Positions 36,018 to 47,411 are shown, numbered from the stretch's first letter. The stretch is DNA of 64,000 bases from Noviherbaspirillum humi (GCF_900188095.1 NZ_FZOT01000001.1:558001-622000), one strand, 5' to 3'. Notes: generated from the letters alone by a model not told the origin. Numbers and translations: made by a program.

Positions 36018-37250
36018 ATGACAAAAGACGCAAAGAACCTGATCGTCGGCCTGGATATCGGCACCTCCAAGGTGGTGGCCGTGGTGGCCGAAGTGATGCC
36101 GGACGGCCGGCATGAAGTCATCGGCCTCGGCCAGCACGAGTCCAAGGGGCTCAAAAAGGGCGTGGTGGTGAACATCGAAGCCACCGTCGAGTCCATCCAG
36201 CGCGCGCTGGAGGAGGCCGAGCTGATGGCCGACTGCAAGATCAAGAACGTCTACACCGGCATCGCCGGCAGCCACATCCGCAGCTTCAATTCCAGCGGCA
36301 TGGTGGCGATCAAGGACAAGGAAGTCACCGCCACCGACGTCGCCCGGGTGATCGAGACGGCCAAGGCGGTGAACATCCCGACCGACCAGCAGCTGCTGCA
36401 TACGGTGCCGCAGGAGTTCATCGTCGACAACCAGGAAGACGTGCGCGAGCCGATCGGCATGAGCGGCATCCGCCTGGAAGTGAAGGTGCACATCGTCACC
36501 GGCGCTGTGTCGGCGGTGCAGAACATCGTCAAGTGCGTGCGCCGCTGCGGCCTGGAAGTGTCGGACCTGATCCTGCAGCCGATGGCCTCGGCCGACGCGG
36601 TGCTGACGCCGGATGAAAAGGAACTCGGCGTGGTGCTGATCGACATCGGCGGCGGCACCACCGACGTGGCCATCTTCACCGAAGGCGCGATCCGGCACAC
36701 GGCGGTGATCCCGATCGCCGGCGACCAGATCACCAACGACATCGCCATGGCGGTGCGCACGCCGACGGCGGAAGCGGAAGAGATCAAGCTGCGCTTCGGC
36801 GTGGCCAAGCAGGTGCTGGCCGATCCGGGCGAGTCGCTGGAAGTGCCGGGCCTGGGCGATCGCGGCTCCCGCACCCTGTCGCGCCAGGCGCTGGCGGCGG
36901 TGATCGAGCCGCGCGTGGAAGAGCTGTTCGCCCTGGTGCATCAGGTGGTGCGCGAATCGGGTTACGAGGAAGTGCTGTCGTCCGGCATCGTCCTCACCGG
37001 CGGCACCGCGATGATGCCGGGCATGGTGGAACTGGCGGAAGACATCTTCCTCAAGCCGGCGCGCCTCGGCGTGCCGGAGTACAGCGGGCAGCTGGCGGAC
37101 GTGGTGCGCAGCCCGCGCTACTCCACCGTTCTGGGTTTGTTGTTGGAAGCAAAGAAGCAGTACCTGCGCGGCCATATCGTCACTCGCCAGGATGGATCGG
37201 TGAAGGCGGTGTGGCAGCGCATGAAGGAGTGGTTCCTGGGCAATTTCTGA
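36018..37250 (+). CDS. ftsA: Cell division protein FtsA
   Basis: Actin-like membrane tether for FtsZ. The 410-aa protein shows phosphate-1 VGLDIGTSKVVAVV, DIGGGTTDVAIF, GIVLTGGTAMMPG, and the C-terminal amphipathic targeting helix VKAVWQRMKEWFLGNF. It starts 10 bp after ftsQ. The 140 bp that follow, before ftsZ, hold dyads that may affect ftsZ expression. Confidence 0.97.
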   Translation: MTKDAKNLIVGLDIGTSKVVAVVAEVMPDGRHEVIGLGQHESKGLKKGVVVNIEATVESIQRALEEAELMADCKIKNVYTGIAGSHIRSFNSSGMVAIKDKEVTATDVARVIETAKAVNIPTDQQLLHTVPQEFIVDNQEDVREPIGMSGIRLEVKVHIVTGAVSAVQNIVKCVRRCGLEVSDLILQPMASADAVLTPDEKELGVVLIDIGGGTTDVAIFTEGAIRHTAVIPIAGDQITNDIAMAVRTPTAEAEEIKLRFGVAKQVLADPGESLEVPGLGDRGSRTLSRQALAAVIEPRVEELFALVHQVVRESGYEEVLSSGIVLTGGTAMMPGMVELAEDIFLKPARLGVPEYSGQLADVVRSPRYSTVLGLLLEAKKQYLRGHIVTRQDGSVKAVWQRMKEWFLGNF

Positions 37251-37322
37251 GTCTTCGTTTTACCGTCGTTTTACAGCCGTATCAAAAACTTTAAGCCATC
37301 AAGAACTGCAGTTTCTAGTTGT

Positions 37323-37347
37323 TAGTCGCCACACCGCGTGGTGACTA
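37323..37347. promoter_or_regulatory. Dyad in the ftsA-ftsZ gap
   Basis: TAGTCGCCAC (37323-37332) pairs with GTGGTGACTA (37338-37347), with one G-T wobble and a 5-base loop. A competing arm CGACTAA at 37349-37355 can instead pair with TTAGTCG at 37322-37328. It lies 44 bp before the ftsZ ATG; no T-run follows, so it is not a simple terminator. Confidence 0.55.
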
Positions 37348-37390
37348 TCGACTAAGAACTGCGCAACTGAAAAATAGGGAGTGAGTCAAC

Positions 37391-38581
37391 ATGGAAATCG
37401 ACATGATCGATAATGCAACCCTCGGCACCGTGATCAAGGTGGTCGGGGTCGGCGGCGCAGGCGGCAACGCGGTGCAGCACATGATCAACAAGGGCGTGTC
37501 CGGCGTGGAGTTCATCGCCGCCAACACCGACGCCCAGGCGCTCAAGCAGTCGAACGCCAACAACGTCATCCAGATCGGCGAATCCGGCCTCGGCGCCGGC
37601 ATGAAGCCGGAAGTCGGCCGCCAGCTGGCCGAAGACTCGCGTGCCCGCATCGAGGATGCGCTGCGCGGCGCGCATATGGTCTTCATCGCCGCCGGCATGG
37701 GCGGCGGCACCGGCACCGGCGCCGCGCCCATCGTGGCCGAAGTCGCCAAGTCGCTCGGCGCCCTGACCGTGGCGGTGGTGTCCAAGCCCTTCTCCTACGA
37801 AGGCGCGAAATGCATGGAGATCGCCGAGCAGGGCCTGGAAGAGCTGAGCCAGCACGTCGACTCGCTGATCGTCATCCTCAACGAGAAGCTGGAAGAGATC
37901 TACGAAGACGACAGCATGATGGAGTGGCTGCAGCATGCCGACGACGTGCTGAACAATGCCGTGGCCGGCATCGCCGAGATCATCAACGTCCCGGGCCACA
38001 TCAACGTCGACTTCAACGACGTCAAGACCATCATGGGCGAGCAGGGCAAGGCGATGATGGGTACCGCCACCGCTTCCGGCGTGGACCGCGCCCGCATCGC
38101 CGCCGAGCAGGCGGTGGCCTCGCCGCTGCTGGACGGCATCGACCTGTCCGGCGCCCGCGGCGTGCTGGTCAACGTCACCGCCAGCCGCAGCCTGAAGGGC
38201 AAGGAAATCAAGGAAGTCATGGCCACCGTCCGCGCCTTCGCCGCGCCGGACGCGTCCATCGCCCAGGGCATCGCCTACGATGACGGCATGGGCGACGAGC
38301 TGCGCGTGACCGTGGTCGCCACCGGCCTGGGCCGCGGCCGCAAGAACGTGCAGCTGGTCCAGACCCCGATGCTGCGCACCGGCACCCACAACGAGCCGAT
38401 GATGGCCAATGCCCACGCCCAGCAGGGCATGAACATGGGCGCGGCCTCTTCCTCGATGAGCACGCTCAAGCAGCCGGCCGTCTGGCGCCGTGAATCGGCG
38501 TCGGAAACCGTGCGCGCGCTCGAGAAGAACGGGATGGAAACCTACGACATCCCGGCTTTCCTGCGCAAGCAGGCGGACTGA
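37391..38581 (+). CDS. ftsZ: Cell division GTPase FtsZ
   Basis: Tubulin homologue forming the Z-ring. The 396-aa protein has the N-terminal KVVGVGGAGGNAVQHMI, GTP signature GGGTGTGAAP, the T7 region NVDFNDVKTIM, and the conserved tail YDIPAFLRKQAD that binds FtsA and other partners. A strong site (AGGGAG) precedes the ATG. It is the last gene of the dcw cluster; a perfect hairpin and then an intrinsic terminator follow. The 140-bp gap before it suggests some separate control. Confidence 0.98.
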   Translation: MEIDMIDNATLGTVIKVVGVGGAGGNAVQHMINKGVSGVEFIAANTDAQALKQSNANNVIQIGESGLGAGMKPEVGRQLAEDSRARIEDALRGAHMVFIAAGMGGGTGTGAAPIVAEVAKSLGALTVAVVSKPFSYEGAKCMEIAEQGLEELSQHVDSLIVILNEKLEEIYEDDSMMEWLQHADDVLNNAVAGIAEIINVPGHINVDFNDVKTIMGEQGKAMMGTATASGVDRARIAAEQAVASPLLDGIDLSGARGVLVNVTASRSLKGKEIKEVMATVRAFAAPDASIAQGIAYDDGMGDELRVTVVATGLGRGRKNVQLVQTPMLRTGTHNEPMMANAHAQQGMNMGAASSSMSTLKQPAVWRRESASETVRALEKNGMETYDIPAFLRKQAD

Positions 38582-38596
38582 CAAGCCGATTTCCGC

Positions 38597-38630
38597 CTTG
38601 CTGGAAGCATCGCGTGATGCTTCCAGCAAG
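38597..38630. repeat. Perfect 15-bp hairpin 16 bp after ftsZ
   Basis: CTTGCTGGAAGCATC (38597-38611) and its exact reverse complement (38616-38630) flank a 4-base loop. It is followed by six A, not T, so it is not itself an intrinsic terminator on the plus strand. A protective 3' structure on the ftsZ mRNA is possible. Confidence 0.8.
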
Positions 38631-38659
38631 AAAAAAGGGAAACAGGCATACTGCGGCTA

Positions 38660-38686
38660 AGCCGCGCCCTCGCGGCGCGGCTTTTT
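38660..38686 (+). terminator. Intrinsic terminator of the dcw cluster
   Basis: AGCCGCGCC (38660-38668) pairs with GGCGCGGCT (38674-38682) and ends in five T. First clear terminator since mraZ. Confidence 0.88.
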
Positions 38687-38737
38687 CTTTGCGCCCGCGC
38701 GCATCATCCACCAGTCAATATTCGAGAGGACCGCATC

Positions 38738-39244
38738 ATGACCATCAAAGTCGGAGACCGCCTGCCGGAAGGACGCCTGTCCGAGTTCATCGACGTCGAA
38801 ACCGAAGGCTGCTCGCTCGGCCCCAACCATTTCAACGTCGCCGATCTCGTCAAAGGCAAGAAGATCGCCATCTTCGGCCTGCCCGGCGCCTACACCCCGA
38901 CCTGCTCGGCCAAGCATGTGCCCGGCTACGTCGCCAACGCCGACGCGCTCAAGGCCAAGGGCGTGGACGAGATCTGGTGCATCTCGGTGAACGATCCCTT
39001 CGTCATGGGCGCCTGGGGCCGAGATCAGAAGGCCACCGGCATCGTGCGCATGATGGCCGACGGCAATGCCGACTTCACCAAGGCGCTCGGCCTGGATGCC
39101 GACTTCAGCAAGAACGGCATGGGCACCCGCTCGAAGCGCTATTCCATGCTGGTGGATGACGGCGTGGTGAAGCAGCTCAATCTGGAAGAGATTGGCAAGT
39201 TCGAAGTGTCGAATGCGGAGACCCTGCTCGGCCAACTGGGCTGA
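38738..39244 (+). CDS. Peroxiredoxin, Prx5-like
   Basis: Thiol peroxidase reducing H2O2 and organic peroxides. The 168-aa protein carries the peroxidatic Cys in PGAYTPTCSAKHVPGYV and the C-terminal Prx5 features KRYSMLVDDGVVKQLNLEE. A second Cys in DEIWCISVNDPFVMG is also present; whether it resolves is not clear. Single gene with its own site (GAGAGGA) and terminator. No regulator is adjacent. Confidence 0.92.
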   Translation: MTIKVGDRLPEGRLSEFIDVETEGCSLGPNHFNVADLVKGKKIAIFGLPGAYTPTCSAKHVPGYVANADALKAKGVDEIWCISVNDPFVMGAWGRDQKATGIVRMMADGNADFTKALGLDADFSKNGMGTRSKRYSMLVDDGVVKQLNLEEIGKFEVSNAETLLGQLG

Positions 39245-39267
39245 AAACGCCAACTGGCATCACAGTG

Positions 39268-39292
39268 AAACGGCGCTGCGGCGCCGTTTTTC
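39268..39292 (+). terminator. Intrinsic terminator after the peroxiredoxin gene
   Basis: AAACGGCGC (39268-39276) pairs with GCGCCGTTT (39281-39289) around a TGCG loop and runs into T. Confidence 0.85.
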
Positions 39293-39465
39293 GCATCCGC
39301 GCCCGCCATTGCATCGAGCCGCCGATTGAGCCAACTTAAGGGCGCCGCATCCAGAGCCTTGCCCGCCAAGCCGAACTGTCAAAATGGCGGTTCGGCGGAC
39401 CAGGGCAAAACCAGGACAAGAGCGGGGCGGGCGTCGGGCCGGCGCCGCATGGGGCGGGGCGACAG

Positions 39466-41076
39466 ATGAAGCAGATGGATTTTCCGGATCGATTTCCAGG
39501 GGCCAACCCGATGCGCGAGCAAGCAGGAGATCTTCAGTGCGACATGCTGATCGTGGGCGGCGGCGTCAACGGCGCAGGCATCGCCCGCGACGCCGCCGGA
39601 CGCGGCCTCTCCGTGGTGCTGTGCGAGAAAGACGACCTTGCCGCCCATACCTCGTCCGCCTCCACCAAGCTCATCCACGGCGGCCTGCGCTATCTCGAGA
39701 CGTATGAATTCGGCCTGGTGCGCAAGGCGCTGGCCGAGCGCGAGGTGCTGCTGCGCAGCGCGCCGCACATCATGTGGCCGCTGCAGTTCGTCATGCCGCA
39801 CGACGCCGGACAGCGGCCGGCCTGGCTGATACGCGCCGGCCTGTTCCTCTACGATCATCTCGCCCGGCGCGAACTGCTGCCTGCCTCCGGCGCCATCGAC
39901 CTGCGCCGCCATGAAGCCGGCGCGCCGCTCAAGCCGGCGTTCGAACGCGGCTTCATCTATGCCGACGGTTGGGTGGACGATGCCCGGCTGGTGGCGCTCA
40001 ATGCCGTGGATGCCTCGGAGAAGGGGGCAGTCATCCTGACCCGCACCCGCTGCGAACGGCTGCAGCGCGAGGGCGGTCTCTGGCGGGCGCAGCTCGCGCG
40101 GGCCGACGGCAGCCGCATCGAAGTGGCGGCCCGCAGCGTGGTGAACGCGGCCGGCCCGTGGGCCGCCGACCTGCTGCAGCAAGCCAGGCCGCAGGGAGCG
40201 CAAAGCGCGCTGCGGCTGGTGAAGGGCAGCCACATCATCGTGCCCAAGCTGTTCGATCATCCGCATGCCTACCTGTTCCAGCACCCGGATGGCCGCATCG
40301 TCTTCGCCATTCCCTACGAACACGCGTTCACGCTGATCGGCACCACCGACATCGAGTACCGCGGCGATCCGAATCAGGTGTGCATCAGCGAGGAAGAGGT
40401 CGGCTACCTGTGCGGCCTGGCGCAGCGCTACTTCCGCCAGCCGGTGCGCGCCGAGGACGTCGTCGCCACCTATTCCGGCGTGCGTCCCCTGCTGGACGAT
40501 GCGTCGGCGAATGCCTCGGCGGTGACGCGCGACTATCGGCTGCAACTGGATCGCGACGGCGCGCCGCTGCTCTCGGTCCTCGGCGGCAAGATCACCACCT
40601 TCCGCAAGCTGGCGGAGCAAGCGGTGGACACGCTCGCGCCCCTGCTCGGCTGCGCGCGGCCGGCATGGACGGAAAAGGCTTGCCTGCCGGGCGGCGACAT
40701 CTTCGGCCCCGTGCCGAACAACCGCGCGGTGCAGGAGTTCGACGGCTACCTGCGCAGCCTGCAGCGCCGCTATGCCTGGCTGCCGCCGGCGCTGGTGGCG
40801 CGCTATGCCCGCGCCTACGGACGCCGCATCGAACTGCTGATGGAAGGGCGCGCCGAACCGGCGCAGATGGGCGAGGAAATCCTGCCCGGCTTGTATGCCG
40901 CCGAAGTGGATTACCTCATGCGGCGCGAGTTCGCCGGCTGCGCCGATGATATCCTGTGGCGGCGCTCCAAGCTCGGCCTGCATCTGCCGGCCGATGCGGG
41001 GTCCAGACTGGATGCCTGGATCGCGGCGCGCGCCGGCGCCACCGTGCTGGCGCCCGCCGCCAACGCCGTGCGCTGA
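39466..41076 (+). CDS. glpD: Aerobic glycerol-3-phosphate dehydrogenase
   Basis: Membrane-bound FAD enzyme oxidising glycerol-3-phosphate to DHAP and feeding the quinone pool. The 536-aa protein has the FAD loop MLIVGGGVNGAGIARDAAG, TSSASTKLIHGGLRYLE, GTTDIEYRGDP and VLGGKITTFRKLAEQAVD. The start is uncertain: ATG 39466 and ATG 39511 are both in frame, with a GGGGCGG-like site favouring the first. It is followed by glpK after 24 bp, so one glycerol-use operon; no glpF or glpR is in the window. Confidence 0.94.
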   Translation: MKQMDFPDRFPGANPMREQAGDLQCDMLIVGGGVNGAGIARDAAGRGLSVVLCEKDDLAAHTSSASTKLIHGGLRYLETYEFGLVRKALAEREVLLRSAPHIMWPLQFVMPHDAGQRPAWLIRAGLFLYDHLARRELLPASGAIDLRRHEAGAPLKPAFERGFIYADGWVDDARLVALNAVDASEKGAVILTRTRCERLQREGGLWRAQLARADGSRIEVAARSVVNAAGPWAADLLQQARPQGAQSALRLVKGSHIIVPKLFDHPHAYLFQHPDGRIVFAIPYEHAFTLIGTTDIEYRGDPNQVCISEEEVGYLCGLAQRYFRQPVRAEDVVATYSGVRPLLDDASANASAVTRDYRLQLDRDGAPLLSVLGGKITTFRKLAEQAVDTLAPLLGCARPAWTEKACLPGGDIFGPVPNNRAVQEFDGYLRSLQRRYAWLPPALVARYARAYGRRIELLMEGRAEPAQMGEEILPGLYAAEVDYLMRREFAGCADDILWRRSKLGLHLPADAGSRLDAWIAARAGATVLAPAANAVR

Positions 41077-41100
41077 GCGCTTCGCTTCACGGGGGAGACC

Positions 41101-42597
<1,497 letters not shown>

Positions 42598-42725
42598 CGG
42601 CCTATCGGTGAGCTTTCCGGATTGGCGTTGTTTGAGTTTTGAATCGGCGATTTTTTGCCGTCGCCTAATCCCAACAGGGAAGAGCAGTCTTACTTCCGGT
42701 AACAAATGACCCGCGGGTTGGTTGT

Positions 42726-42731
42726 TATAAT
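42726..42731 (+). promoter_or_regulatory. Perfect -10 box at the lpxC start
   Basis: TATAAT ends 6 bp before the lpxC ATG (42738), so transcription would begin at or next to the start codon. There is no good -35 at the expected place and no Shine-Dalgarno sequence. A leaderless lpxC mRNA is suggested. Confidence 0.5.
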
Positions 42732-42737
42732 CGGCCA

Positions 42738-43673
42738 ATGCTCAAACAACGTACCGTCAAACAACTTGTCAAGACGACAGGCGTCGGGCTCCATTCCGGC
42801 ACCCGGGTCGACCTGACCTTGCGTCCCGCCGCGCCCGATACCGGCATCGTCTTCCGGCGCGTCGACCTCAACCCGCCGGTGGAACTGCCGGCCAATGCGG
42901 TCGACGTCGGCGACACCCGCATGGCATCAACCCTCGACAAGAGCGGCGCCAAGGTGTCCACCGTGGAGCACCTGATGTCGGCCTGCGCCGGCCTCGGTAT
43001 CGATAACCTCTACATCGATCTGACGGCCGAAGAAATCCCGATCATGGACGGTTCGGCTTCCACCTTCGTCTTCCTGCTGCAGCAGGCCGGCGTCGAAGAA
43101 CAGAATGCGCCGAAAAAATTCATTCGTGTCAAGAAGCCGGTCGAAGTTCGGGAAGGCAAGGGCGCCCAGGAAAAATGGGCGCGCCTGGAGCCGTACAACG
43201 GTTTTCGCCTGAAGTTTTTCATCGAGTTCAATCATCCGGCGGTGGACAGCACCGGCCAGATCGCCGAGATCGATTTCGCCGAGGATTCCTACGTGCGCGA
43301 AATCGCCCGCGCCCGCACCTTCGGCTTCATGCAGGACGTCGAAACCCTGCGCGGCATGGGGCTGGCCCGTGGCGGCTCGCTGGAGAATGCGATCGTGATG
43401 GACGAATACCGCATCCTGAATCCGGACGGCCTGCGCTACGAGAACGAATTCGTGCGCCACAAGATCCTGGACGCCATCGGCGATCTTTACCTTGTCGGCA
43501 TGCCGCTGCTGGCCAGCTATACCGCCCACAAGTCGGGGCATGGCTTGAACAATCAGCTGCTGCGCGCGCTGCTGGCGCAGCCGGATGCTTATGAAATCGT
43601 CACTTTCGAGAACGAAGCCAAGGCGCCGCACGGCTATATTCGTGCTGCTGCACCGGAGTGGGCGCTTACCTGA
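42738..43673 (+). CDS. lpxC: UDP-3-O-acyl-N-acetylglucosamine deacetylase
   Basis: Zn-dependent committed step of lipid A synthesis. The 311-aa protein begins [20 protein letters not shown], exactly as the family does, and has the zinc motif [21 protein letters not shown], and [14 protein letters not shown] with a second His-x3-Asp. The ATG has no visible ribosome-binding site. The gene sits downstream of glpDK rather than directly after ftsZ as in E. coli; a terminator follows. Confidence 0.97.
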   Translation: MLKQRTVKQLVKTTGVGLHSGTRVDLTLRPAAPDTGIVFRRVDLNPPVELPANAVDVGDTRMASTLDKSGAKVSTVEHLMSACAGLGIDNLYIDLTAEEIPIMDGSASTFVFLLQQAGVEEQNAPKKFIRVKKPVEVREGKGAQEKWARLEPYNGFRLKFFIEFNHPAVDSTGQIAEIDFAEDSYVREIARARTFGFMQDVETLRGMGLARGGSLENAIVMDEYRILNPDGLRYENEFVRHKILDAIGDLYLVGMPLLASYTAHKSGHGLNNQLLRALLAQPDAYEIVTFENEAKAPHGYIRAAAPEWALT

Positions 43674-43697
43674 CGGCATCCTGATCGATTGCACCTG

Positions 43698-43724
43698 CGG
43701 GCGCCGAGTCAGGCGCCCGTTTTT
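43698..43724 (+). terminator. Intrinsic terminator after lpxC
   Basis: CGGGCGCC (43698-43705) pairs with GGCGCCCG (43712-43719) with a 6-base loop and five T. It separates lpxC from the convergent DciA-like gene. Confidence 0.88.
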
Positions 43725-43739
43725 CTTTGGGCTGCCGCG

Positions 43740-44240
43740 CTACTTGTTGCCGATGTGACGCATCAGCATGGCTTCCAGCGCCGCCTTGAGCTGCTGGTTC
43801 TGCGGCGTATCTTCCAGCGAACCATGCAGGTCCGCCAGTGCCGATACCGCCTGCTCCGGCAGCGCCAGGGTTTTGCGGGGCGGGGCTGGCGGCCGGAAGT
43901 TTTTCCCGAACTGAACCTTCAGCCGAATCACCTCGACGCGCCAGCCGCGCCGCGTCAGGTCTTCCTGCAGCTTGGGCAGCATTTGCCGCAGCCGCGCGGA
44001 GAGGGAGGCGTTCGGCACAGCCAGCACCAGTTCGCCGCGGTCGAAATGGATGACCGAACAAGCCTCGAACGCCGGCGGCAGCAGGCTGCCGATGTCGCGC
44101 TGCATTTCCGCCATGCGCGACGCGGCGGGCAGCAGGGTGGCCAGCTTGTTGTCGGCATTCAGGAATTCGGTGACGCCCTTGTAGGTGGGGGAAGCCTTGT
44201 AACGCACGGTGTGGTCGCCTGCAAAATCGGTAGACAGCAT
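43740..44240 (-). CDS. DciA-like protein (DUF721)
   Basis: A 166-aa protein of the DUF721 family, whose characterised members (DciA) load the replicative helicase DnaB. The fold signature is the region FLNADNKLATLLPAASRMAE followed by the beta domain FDRGELVLAVPNASLSARLR, and the tail is a charged helix. The start at 44240 (MLSTDFAG) is chosen over an extension to 44327. It lies between lpxC and secA, the usual neighbourhood for this family. Helicase loading is inferred from the family. Confidence 0.75.
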   Translation of the reverse strand: MLSTDFAGDHTVRYKASPTYKGVTEFLNADNKLATLLPAASRMAEMQRDIGSLLPPAFEACSVIHFDRGELVLAVPNASLSARLRQMLPKLQEDLTRRGWRVEVIRLKVQFGKNFRPPAPPRKTLALPEQAVSALADLHGSLEDTPQNQQLKAALEAMLMRHIGNK

Positions 44241-44376
44241 TATCGCAGCAGTGGCTGGCCGGCGGCAAAACGCTTGCGCCGAGCCATGCCGGAAAGAACC
44301 GCCCGAAATCAGGAATGACCCACGCAAATCTTTCGTCCGGTCAAATCCCGCCCTGGCCTAGGCTGCCATACCACCA

Positions 44377-44385
44377 TGATAGAAT
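44377..44385 (+). promoter_or_regulatory. Extended -10 promoter candidate for secA
   Basis: TGATAGAAT combines a TGN extension with TAGAAT (5 of 6 matches). No clear -35. It lies about 115 bp before secA, leaving room for a leader. Confidence 0.45.
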
Positions 44386-44499
44386 CGGCGATTTGGCTGG
44401 CGCTGTTTTTCTGGCATGTGCCATGAGAGGCAGACCGACCGGCCCGAGGCGCATCGGCGCCGATAACCAACTCAATTGAGATAGGCTTTAGATCCAAGC

Positions 44500-47268
44500 A
44501 TGTCCTTACTGACCCAGATTTTCGGCAGCCGCAACCAGCGACTGATCAAGCAGTACCAGAAAACCGTGCGCGAGATCAACGCGCTCGAACCGGCGATGGA
44601 AAAGCTATCCGATGCGGAGCTGCAGGCCAAGACGCCGCAGCTCAAGGAGCGTGTCGCCCAGGGCGCTTCCCTCGACGACATCCTGCCGGAAGCTTTCGCC
44701 GTCTGCCGCGAGGCCAGCCGCCGGGTGCTGAAGATGCGCCACTTCGACGTGCAGCTGATCGGCGGCATGGTCATCCATTACGGCAAGATCGCCGAGATGG
44801 GCACCGGCGAGGGCAAGACCCTGATGGCGACCCTGGCCGCCTATCTGAACGCACTGTCCGGCAAGGGCGTGCACGTGGTGACGGTCAACGATTACCTCGC
44901 CCAGCGCGACGCCGAATGGATGGGGCGCCTGTACGGCTGGCTCGGCCTCACCACCGGCATCAACCTGTCGCAGATGGACCATGCCGCCAAGCAGGCCGCC
45001 TATGCCGCCGACATTACCTACGGCACCAACAATGAATACGGCTTCGATTATCTGCGCGACAACATGGTCTATGATGTGCGCGACCGGGTGCAGCGCGGCC
45101 TGAATTTCGCCATCGTCGATGAAGTTGATTCCATCCTGATCGACGAAGCCCGCACGCCGCTGATCATTTCCGGCCAGGCGGAAGACCATACCGAGCTGTA
45201 CGTCAAGATGAATGCCTTGCCGCCGCTGCTGACGCTGCAGATCGGCGAGGAAACGCCGGACGGCAAGGGCAAGATTGAGGTCCCGGGCGACTACACCAAG
45301 GACGAGAAGTCGCACCAGGTGCTGCTGACCGAAGCCGGCCACGAGAAGGCGGAGCAGATCCTGACCCGCATGGGCCTGCTGCCGGAAGGGGCTTCGCTGT
45401 ACGACCCGGCCAACATCACCCTGATCCACCACCTGTACGCCGCGCTGCGCGCCCACACGCTCTATCACCGCGACCAGCACTACGTGGTGCAGAACAATGA
45501 AGTCATCATCGTCGACGAATTCACCGGCCGCCTGATGGTCGGCCGCCGCTGGTCGGAAGGCCTGCACCAGGCGGTGGAAGCCAAGGAAGGCGTGAAGATC
45601 CAGAACGAGAACCAGACCCTGGCCTCGATCACCTTCCAGAATTATTTCCGCATGTACGCCAAGCTGGCGGGCATGACCGGCACCGCCGACACCGAAGCCT
45701 ACGAGTTCCAGGAGATCTACGCCCTGGAAACCGTGGTGATTCCGCCGAACCGTCCGAGCCAGCGCAAGGACCGCCAGGACCAGGTCTACAAGACCGCCCA
45801 GGAACGCTACAACGCGGTGGTGGCGGATATTCAGGATTGCTACGAGCGCGGCCAGCCGGTGCTGGTCGGCACCACCTCGATCGAGAATTCCGAACTGCTG
45901 TCGAAGATCCTGACCCAGGCGAAGCTGCCGCACAACGTGCTCAACGCCAAGCAGCATGCGCGCGAGGCGGAGATCGTGGCCCAGGCCGGTCGGCCGAAGA
46001 TGGTCACCATCGCCACCAACATGGCGGGCCGCGGCACCGACATCGTCCTCGGCGGCAATGTCGACAAGCAGATCCAGCTGATCGAGGCCGACGAAAGCCT
46101 GTCCGACGCCGACAAGCAGCAGCAGGCGCAAAAGCTGCGCGATGAATGGCAGTCGCTGCACGACCATGTGGTGTCGGCCGGCGGCCTGCACATCATCGGC
46201 ACCGAGCGTCACGAGTCGCGCCGCATCGACAACCAGCTGCGCGGACGCGCCGGCCGCCAGGGCGACCCGGGTTCTTCCCGTTTCTACCTGTCGCTGGACG
46301 ACCCCCTGCTGCGCATCTTCGCCGGCGACCGCGTGCGCGCCATCATGGACCGCCTGAAGATGCCCGAAGGCGAGCCGATCGAGGCCGGCATCGTGACCCG
46401 TTCCATCGAGTCGGCGCAGCGCAAGGTCGAGGCCCGCAACTTCGACATCCGCAAGCAGCTGCTCGAATACGACGACGTCGCCAACGATCAGCGCAAGGTG
46501 ATCTACCAGCAGCGCAATGAACTGCTGGAAGCGAACGACATCACCGACATGATCGCTTCGCTGCGCGCCGGCGTCTTCACCGACCTGTTCCGCAGCTTCG
46601 TGCCGGCGGAATCGATGGAAGAGCAGTGGGACATCAAGGGTCTGGAAGCGGCGCTGGCAGCCGACTGGCAGCTCGAGGTGCCGCTCACCAAGATGCTGGA
46701 GGCGGAGCCCGACCTGACTGACGAGGAACTGCTGGAGCGGGTGCTGAAGGCGGCCAACGATACCTACGAAGCCAAGCTGGCGGTGGTGGGGAAGGAAGCT
46801 TTCGCCGGCTTCGAGCGCAGCGTCATGCTGCAGAGCATCGACACTCACTGGCGCGAGCATCTCGCCGCGCTCGACCACCTGCGCCAGGGCATCCACCTGC
46901 GCGGCTATGCCCAGAAGAACCCGAAGCAGGAGTACAAGCGCGAAGCCTTCGAACTGTTCGGCCAGATGCTGGATCTGATCAAGAACGAAGTGGTGCGCAT
47001 CATCATGACGGTGCGCATCCAGTCGCGCGAGGAGATCGACGCCGCCGAGGAGCAGCTGTCGCAATCCCATCTCGCCAACGTGCACTACCAGCATGCCGAC
47101 TTCGACCCCAACGCCGCGCCGGAAGAACTGCTGGCGCCGGTGGCGGAAGCCGGCGAGGGCGCTGCCGGCCAGACCATGGTCAACATGCTGCCCAAGGTCG
47201 GCCGCAACGATCCCTGCCCTTGCGGCAGCGGCAAGAAGTACAAGCAGTGCCACGGCAAGCTGGCCTGA
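44500..47268 (+). CDS. secA: Preprotein translocase ATPase SecA
   Basis: Motor driving Sec-dependent export at the inner membrane. The 922-aa protein has Walker A ([16 protein letters not shown]), the [16 protein letters not shown] Walker B/DEAD region, helicase motif [16 protein letters not shown], and the C-terminal zinc tail [14 protein letters not shown] that binds SecB and phospholipid. Length fits the family. A leader of about 115 nt follows the candidate promoter; no SecM-like gene is seen upstream, where the divergent DciA-like gene lies instead. Confidence 0.98.
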   Translation: MSLLTQIFGSRNQRLIKQYQKTVREINALEPAMEKLSDAELQAKTPQLKERVAQGASLDDILPEAFAVCREASRRVLKMRHFDVQLIGGMVIHYGKIAEMGTGEGKTLMATLAAYLNALSGKGVHVVTVNDYLAQRDAEWMGRLYGWLGLTTGINLSQMDHAAKQAAYAADITYGTNNEYGFDYLRDNMVYDVRDRVQRGLNFAIVDEVDSILIDEARTPLIISGQAEDHTELYVKMNALPPLLTLQIGEETPDGKGKIEVPGDYTKDEKSHQVLLTEAGHEKAEQILTRMGLLPEGASLYDPANITLIHHLYAALRAHTLYHRDQHYVVQNNEVIIVDEFTGRLMVGRRWSEGLHQAVEAKEGVKIQNENQTLASITFQNYFRMYAKLAGMTGTADTEAYEFQEIYALETVVIPPNRPSQRKDRQDQVYKTAQERYNAVVADIQDCYERGQPVLVGTTSIENSELLSKILTQAKLPHNVLNAKQHAREAEIVAQAGRPKMVTIATNMAGRGTDIVLGGNVDKQIQLIEADESLSDADKQQQAQKLRDEWQSLHDHVVSAGGLHIIGTERHESRRIDNQLRGRAGRQGDPGSSRFYLSLDDPLLRIFAGDRVRAIMDRLKMPEGEPIEAGIVTRSIESAQRKVEARNFDIRKQLLEYDDVANDQRKVIYQQRNELLEANDITDMIASLRAGVFTDLFRSFVPAESMEEQWDIKGLEAALAADWQLEVPLTKMLEAEPDLTDEELLERVLKAANDTYEAKLAVVGKEAFAGFERSVMLQSIDTHWREHLAALDHLRQGIHLRGYAQKNPKQEYKREAFELFGQMLDLIKNEVVRIIMTVRIQSREEIDAAEEQLSQSHLANVHYQHADFDPNAAPEELLAPVAEAGEGAAGQTMVNMLPKVGRNDPCPCGSGKKYKQCHGKLA

Positions 47269-47290
47269 AGTCAGCCTTCTGGCAATGTGG

Positions 47291-47316
47291 AAGGGCAGGG
47301 CGACCTGCCCTTTTTC
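47291..47316 (+). terminator. Intrinsic terminator after secA
   Basis: AAGGGCAGG (47291-47299) pairs with CCTGCCCTT (47304-47312) around GCGA, and a T-run follows. Confidence 0.88.
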
Positions 47317-47350
47317 TTTGCCGCGCCTGTTTGCGGCAGACGTGCTTGAA

Positions 47351-47379
47351 TTAACCAATCCGCCAAGCGCGATTACAAT
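47351..47379 (+). promoter_or_regulatory. Candidate promoter for argJ
   Basis: TTAACC (47351-47356), a 17-bp spacer and TACAAT (47374-47379) lie 32 bp before the argJ ATG. Confidence 0.5.
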
Positions 47380-47411
47380 AGCGCTCTCGTTTTCCATTTA
47401 CCTTACCCGCC

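Noticed and set aside
44605-47397. Minus-strand open frame of 930 codons opposite secA
   Set aside because: Antisense shadow; it has no domain, and secA is certain.
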